Shown here: positions 61,353-64,000 of the stretch, one piece after another
Layout of the letters: every line of letters begins with the position of its first letter
Numbering within the stretch: position 1 is the first letter of the stretch
Assembly (NCBI RefSeq): GCF_001895045.1
Contig: NZ_BDAM01000006.1
Location: forward strand, 1-64,000
Length of the DNA: 64,000 nucleotides
Direction: 5' to 3'
DNA from: Rhodococcus coprophilus NBRC 100603
Lineage (GTDB): Bacteria > Actinomycetota > Actinomycetes > Mycobacteriales > Mycobacteriaceae
The notes under the pieces: model-generated
Databases searched by the model: none
What the model saw: the letters and a program-made list of their open reading frames with translations, nothing else
Told to the model about the DNA's origin: nothing
Made by a program: the position numbers and the translations under genes

Positions 61353-61799
61353 ATGGATGCCTCCACCCGCTACATCGGCCCCAAAGGACTGGACTCGGTC
61401 ATGAACCGGTTCTTCAACACACTTCCCAGGCTCGGCATCAGCGTCGCCGGCTCTCGCCTGCTCGCCGTGCGCGGCCGAAAGAGCGGCGAATGGCGCACCA
61501 CCATGGTCAATGTTCTGACCGCTGCCGACGGCGCGCGTTATCTCGTCGCCCCGCGCGGCCACACGCAGTGGGTCCGCAATCTTCGGGCATCGGGCACCGG
61601 AGAACTCCGGCTCGGGCGCCGCGTCGAAACCTTCAGCGCCACCGAAGTCGCGGACACGGACAAGATTCCCGTACTCCGCGAGTACCTGAAGCGTTGGGGA
61701 TGGGAGGTGGGCCGGTTCTTCGAAGGTGTCACCAAGGATTCCACAGACGACGAATTAGCAGCTGTAGCACCCGGATTCCCGGTCTTCGCGCTCGACTGA
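61353..61799 (+). CDS. Nitroreductase/deazaflavin-dependent reductase (Ddn-like)
   Basis: A 148-aa split-barrel protein of the F420H2-dependent Ddn/quinone-reductase family. Features are RLLAVRGRKSGEWRTTMVNV, ARYLVAPRGHTQWVRNLRAS and LRLGRRVETF. Related mycobacterial proteins reduce quinones or activate nitroimidazoles with F420H2. ATG 61353 follows GAAGGAATCGTC. It has its own double-operator promoter and converges with alkA. Confidence 0.88.
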   Translation: MDASTRYIGPKGLDSVMNRFFNTLPRLGISVAGSRLLAVRGRKSGEWRTTMVNVLTAADGARYLVAPRGHTQWVRNLRASGTGELRLGRRVETFSATEVADTDKIPVLREYLKRWGWEVGRFFEGVTKDSTDDELAAVAPGFPVFALD

Positions 61800-61805
61800 T
61801 CCGCT

Positions 61806-62660
61806 TCAGGGCGCCGGATCCGACGTGGCGTGCGCCCACAGATGCGCGACCGCGTAGGCGCGCCAGGGTCGCCACTGCGCCGCGAGCGCGGTAGCTTCAC
61901 GCGTCGTTTCGGCGCCGAGAGCCCTCCTCAGCACGAGGTCGCCGGCCGGGTAAGCGTCGGGGTCGCCGGTGCGCAACGCCAAGTAGTCGACGGTCCACGG
62001 GCCGATTCCGGGTAGTGCGAGGAGGTCCCGACCGAAGGACGCCGACTCCGGATCCAGCCCGTCGCATGCGGCCCGGGCCAACTCGTGCACCGTGCGTGCG
62101 CGCGATCGGGTGGTACCGATCGTCGCACGAAGTTCTTCCTGATCGAGAGACACGAGGCGTTGCGGGGTCGGAGAACAACGCAACCCGCCCGGCGCGTCGT
62201 CGCCGAAGGCTGCGACGAGGCGGCCCGCGAAGGTAGCGGCTGCCCCGACGCTCACCTGCTGCCCCAGCACCGTGCCGACGGCGGTGGTGAACCAGTCGGT
62301 ACTCCCCAGGACTCGCAGTCCGGGCCGCGCCCGTACCAGCGGGGCGAGGACCGCATCGGACGCGAACGCGGCGTCGACGAGCGCGGGATCGGTGTCGAGA
62401 TCGAGCCAACGCCGCACTGCCGCTTCGACTTCCTCGATGTCGCTCCTGTGGGTAGCGTCGACGCGAAGGATCACCTCTTCTGCATCGGGGCGCAATTTCG
62501 CTGCCGCATACGCCGAACCGCGCGACGTGCGTATCGCGATGCAGTGGGCGCCGACCGGCGCATCGTGACGCTCGTGTCCCGGCACGGCATGTCGACGCAA
62601 CGTCGCCAGTAAGGGCTCCACCGCGAACGGCAGCGCTACCGGGAGCCGGAGCGTCGCCAT
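61806..62660 (-). CDS. alkA: DNA-3-methyladenine glycosylase II
   Basis: Removes alkylated bases from DNA, 284 aa. The helix-hairpin-helix is LLALPGIGPWTVDYLALRTG, and the catalytic Asp follows in DAYPAGDLVLRRAL. The N-terminal AlkA domain is LRLPVALPFAVEPLLATL. ATG 62660 overlaps the stop of the upstream methyltransferase by 1 nt (TGATG). Last gene of a four-gene alkylation-repair operon. Confidence 0.92.
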   Translation of the reverse strand: MATLRLPVALPFAVEPLLATLRRHAVPGHERHDAPVGAHCIAIRTSRGSAYAAAKLRPDAEEVILRVDATHRSDIEEVEAAVRRWLDLDTDPALVDAAFASDAVLAPLVRARPGLRVLGSTDWFTTAVGTVLGQQVSVGAAATFAGRLVAAFGDDAPGGLRCSPTPQRLVSLDQEELRATIGTTRSRARTVHELARAACDGLDPESASFGRDLLALPGIGPWTVDYLALRTGDPDAYPAGDLVLRRALGAETTREATALAAQWRPWRAYAVAHLWAHATSDPAP

Positions 62661-63247
62661 CACACAGCGGATTCGAGTCGGAGCAGAATTCGTTTTGCCT
62701 CGGTGCCGCCGGCGTACTGGCCCATTCCTCCGTCGGTGCGGACGACACGATGGCACGGGACGAGCACAGGCAAAGGGTTCTTCGCGCACGCAGTGCCTAC
62801 CGCGCGTACCGCTCGCGGGCTACCCGCAGACGCGGCGACCTCCGCGTAGCTGGCGGTGCGTCCGTATCCGATGTCGCTCAGGTGTGAGATCACCTCGCGC
62901 CGGAAACCCTTGGCGAGGCGGAAGTCGAGAGGGAGATCGAAACGAGTTCGGGACCCGTGGAAATACTCGTCGAGTTGCCGGACCGCATCGTCGAGCTGCG
63001 CAGGTGCCTCGAGGATGCGAGGGCTGATCTGTTGCGACAACTCGTCGAGCACCCCGCCTGCACCGTCCGCAACGAAAGCCACCTTCACCAGCCCCACAGT
63101 GGTGGACGCCAGCAACAACGGGCCCACGGGAGTATCGACGACGCGGTACGCGACATCCAGCAGTCCGGCGGCCTCGGCGTCGACGACGAGCTTCTCGTGC
63201 AACCACGCCAGGTCGGATGTCGCTACCGGAGGAATCGGAAAGTTCAT
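62660..63247 (-). CDS. ogt: O6-alkylguanine-DNA methyltransferase (first copy)
   Basis: Suicide repair protein, 195 aa. The acceptor Cys is in LPVLVPCHRVVRTDGGMGQY; the DNA-binding helix region is YGRTASYAEVAASAGSPRAV. The N-terminal domain is ~110 residues. ATG 63247 overlaps the end of the sigma-factor gene by 4 nt (ATGA). The second, truncated copy lies upstream of the sigma factor. Confidence 0.93.
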   Translation of the reverse strand: MNFPIPPVATSDLAWLHEKLVVDAEAAGLLDVAYRVVDTPVGPLLLASTTVGLVKVAFVADGAGGVLDELSQQISPRILEAPAQLDDAVRQLDEYFHGSRTRFDLPLDFRLAKGFRREVISHLSDIGYGRTASYAEVAASAGSPRAVRAVGTACAKNPLPVLVPCHRVVRTDGGMGQYAGGTEAKRILLRLESAV

Positions 63248-63759
63248 GTCGTACTTCCTGTTTCGGCGTGATAGTAGAGACGAAGTGACTCGCGGCCGTC
63301 CGCGGCGGCTCGGCGAGCCGCATCGGTACTGTTGCCGAGGATCGCGCCGATCTCGGCGTACGGCAATCCGCCCACGTAGTGATAGACCAACGCCGCGCGC
63401 TGCGTGAACGGCAACGCCGCGACCGCCGACCACAATTCGTCGTCCCCCGATCCGGGTAGCCCTGCTGTCGAGGGACGCTCGGGGACGGTCTCCGTCGGGA
63501 CGGGTGTGCGACCACGGAGCCTGTGTACGTCGATCGCCTTGCGGTGAGCGATGGTCACCAGCCACGCTTCGATATTGCTGCCCGGGCGCAGATCGGGATA
63601 CGCACGTAACGCGGCCAAGAACGTCTCGGACCACGCGTCGTCTGCGTCGGTGAAACCGAGCAGAGCCCTGCACACCCGCAGTACCGTCGGGCCGTGGTCG
63701 GCAACCAACCGTTCGAACGGCGGGAGAGGCCCTCGCTCGGTTGCGTCAGACCGGGGCAT
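63244..63759 (-). CDS. ECF-type RNA polymerase sigma factor
   Basis: A 171-aa sigma factor with region 2 ([40 protein letters not shown]) and region 4 ([20 protein letters not shown] then [20 protein letters not shown]). It has no anti-sigma gene visible beside it. It lies between two alkylguanine methyltransferase genes, overlapping both (14 nt upstream, 4 nt downstream), with ATG 63759 as start. Region 2 lacks some typical core residues, so full activity is not certain. Confidence 0.85.
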   Translation of the reverse strand: MPRSDATERGPLPPFERLVADHGPTVLRVCRALLGFTDADDAWSETFLAALRAYPDLRPGSNIEAWLVTIAHRKAIDVHRLRGRTPVPTETVPERPSTAGLPGSGDDELWSAVAALPFTQRAALVYHYVGGLPYAEIGAILGNSTDAARRAAADGRESLRLYYHAETGSTT

Positions 63760-64000
63760 GAGTGGCCCGCGCCTCCCGGACTTCCGCTTCCCGCTCGAGC
63801 AGGAACCGTTTGCGTTCGAGACCACCTGCATAGCCGGTGAGCTTGCCGCTGCTCCCGATCACCCGATGACACGGGACCACGATGCACAGCGGATTCCGCG
63901 CGTTCGCGGCAGCAACCGCGCGGACCGCGGTGGGGCGTCCCACCGCCGCCGCAATGGAGGTGTAGGTGCGAGTGGTGCCGTACTCGATCTCTGCCAATGC
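63746..64000 (-). CDS. O6-alkylguanine-DNA methyltransferase (second copy, 5' end outside window)
   Basis: The C-terminal part of a methyltransferase: [20 protein letters not shown], then [20 protein letters not shown] with the acceptor Cys. The frame is open through the right edge, so the N-terminal portion is missing. It overlaps the sigma-factor start by 14 nt. It differs from the first copy in many positions, so this is not a recent tandem duplication. Confidence 0.9.
   Translation of the reverse strand, partial: ALAEIEYGTTRTYTSIAAAVGRPTAVRAVAAANARNPLCIVVPCHRVIGSSGKLTGYAGGLERKRFLLEREAEVREARATHAPV

Noticed and set aside
1-64000. Mobile element, prophage, CRISPR array or tRNA gene
   Set aside because: No transposase, integrase, phage protein, repeat-spacer pattern or cloverleaf-like sequence was seen, and composition is even apart from short regulatory sites.

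Overview
The window reads as ordinary chromosome of a mycolic-acid actinobacterium (order Mycobacteriales), most likely a Rhodococcus. The DNA is very GC-rich, GTG and TTG starts are common, and genes often overlap by 4 nt (ATGA). Several family markers agree: an F420-dependent glucose-6-phosphate dehydrogenase, other F420/deazaflavin enzymes, an L,D-transpeptidase, an FprB-type ferredoxin reductase, dodecin, a RelQ-like alarmone synthetase, LigC with a stand-alone LigD-type polymerase, and many acyl-CoA enzymes. The genus is an inference. I saw no rRNA, tRNA, CRISPR array, insertion sequence, integrase or prophage gene.

Layout. 1-11.9 kb: truncated fgd, a divergent DeoR regulator, L,D-transpeptidase, fprB, dodecin, a beta-lactamase-fold esterase, two exported proteins, the LigC/polymerase pair, a DnaQ-like exonuclease and a TetR regulator. 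11.9-19 kb: acyl-CoA dehydrogenase and 3-hydroxyacyl-CoA dehydrogenase behind a promoter with paired palindromes, a Clp-family AAA+ ATPase, and an MFS/RelQ-like operon. 19-28.7 kb: ilvD, a secreted protease, a class III nucleotidyl cyclase, an MFS exporter, a diiron oxygenase, an SDR and an IclR regulator. 28.7-30.5 kb: a Cys-rich leader peptide followed by metY. 30.5-38 kb: a Liv-type ABC importer with a fused LivH-LivM permease, divergent from an acyl-CoA synthetase.

38-48.2 kb: amidohydrolase, RNase HI, a HhH glycosylase, MarR, thioesterase, acyl-CoA dehydrogenase, acyl-CoA synthetase, a crotonase-fold protein lacking the usual catalytic glutamates, an F420-type oxidoreductase, a MOSC protein, and a membrane protein/XRE pair behind an AT-rich operator cluster. 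48.2-52.2 kb: the homogentisate pathway (hmgA, an unrecognised protein, fahA), joined by two ATGA overlaps, with its own MarR regulator and two operator-like sites. 52.2-58 kb: a probable catabolic operon (NTF2-like protein, two SDRs, an FAD dehydrogenase, an MHS symporter) divergent from an IclR regulator, with a perfect 19-bp palindrome between them. 58-64 kb: a DUF3533-like membrane protein, a Pol I-like polymerase, a deazaflavin-type reductase behind two near-identical palindromes, and an alkylation-repair operon in which an ECF sigma factor sits between two O6-alkylguanine methyltransferase genes, with alkA at the end.

The strongest leads for undescribed biology are the unknown protein inside the hmgA-fahA operon, the sigma-factor-linked alkylation-repair operon, the NTF2/SDR/FAD/MHS operon of unknown substrate, the Cys-rich leader before metY, and several paired palindromes that look like operators of regulators not identified here.
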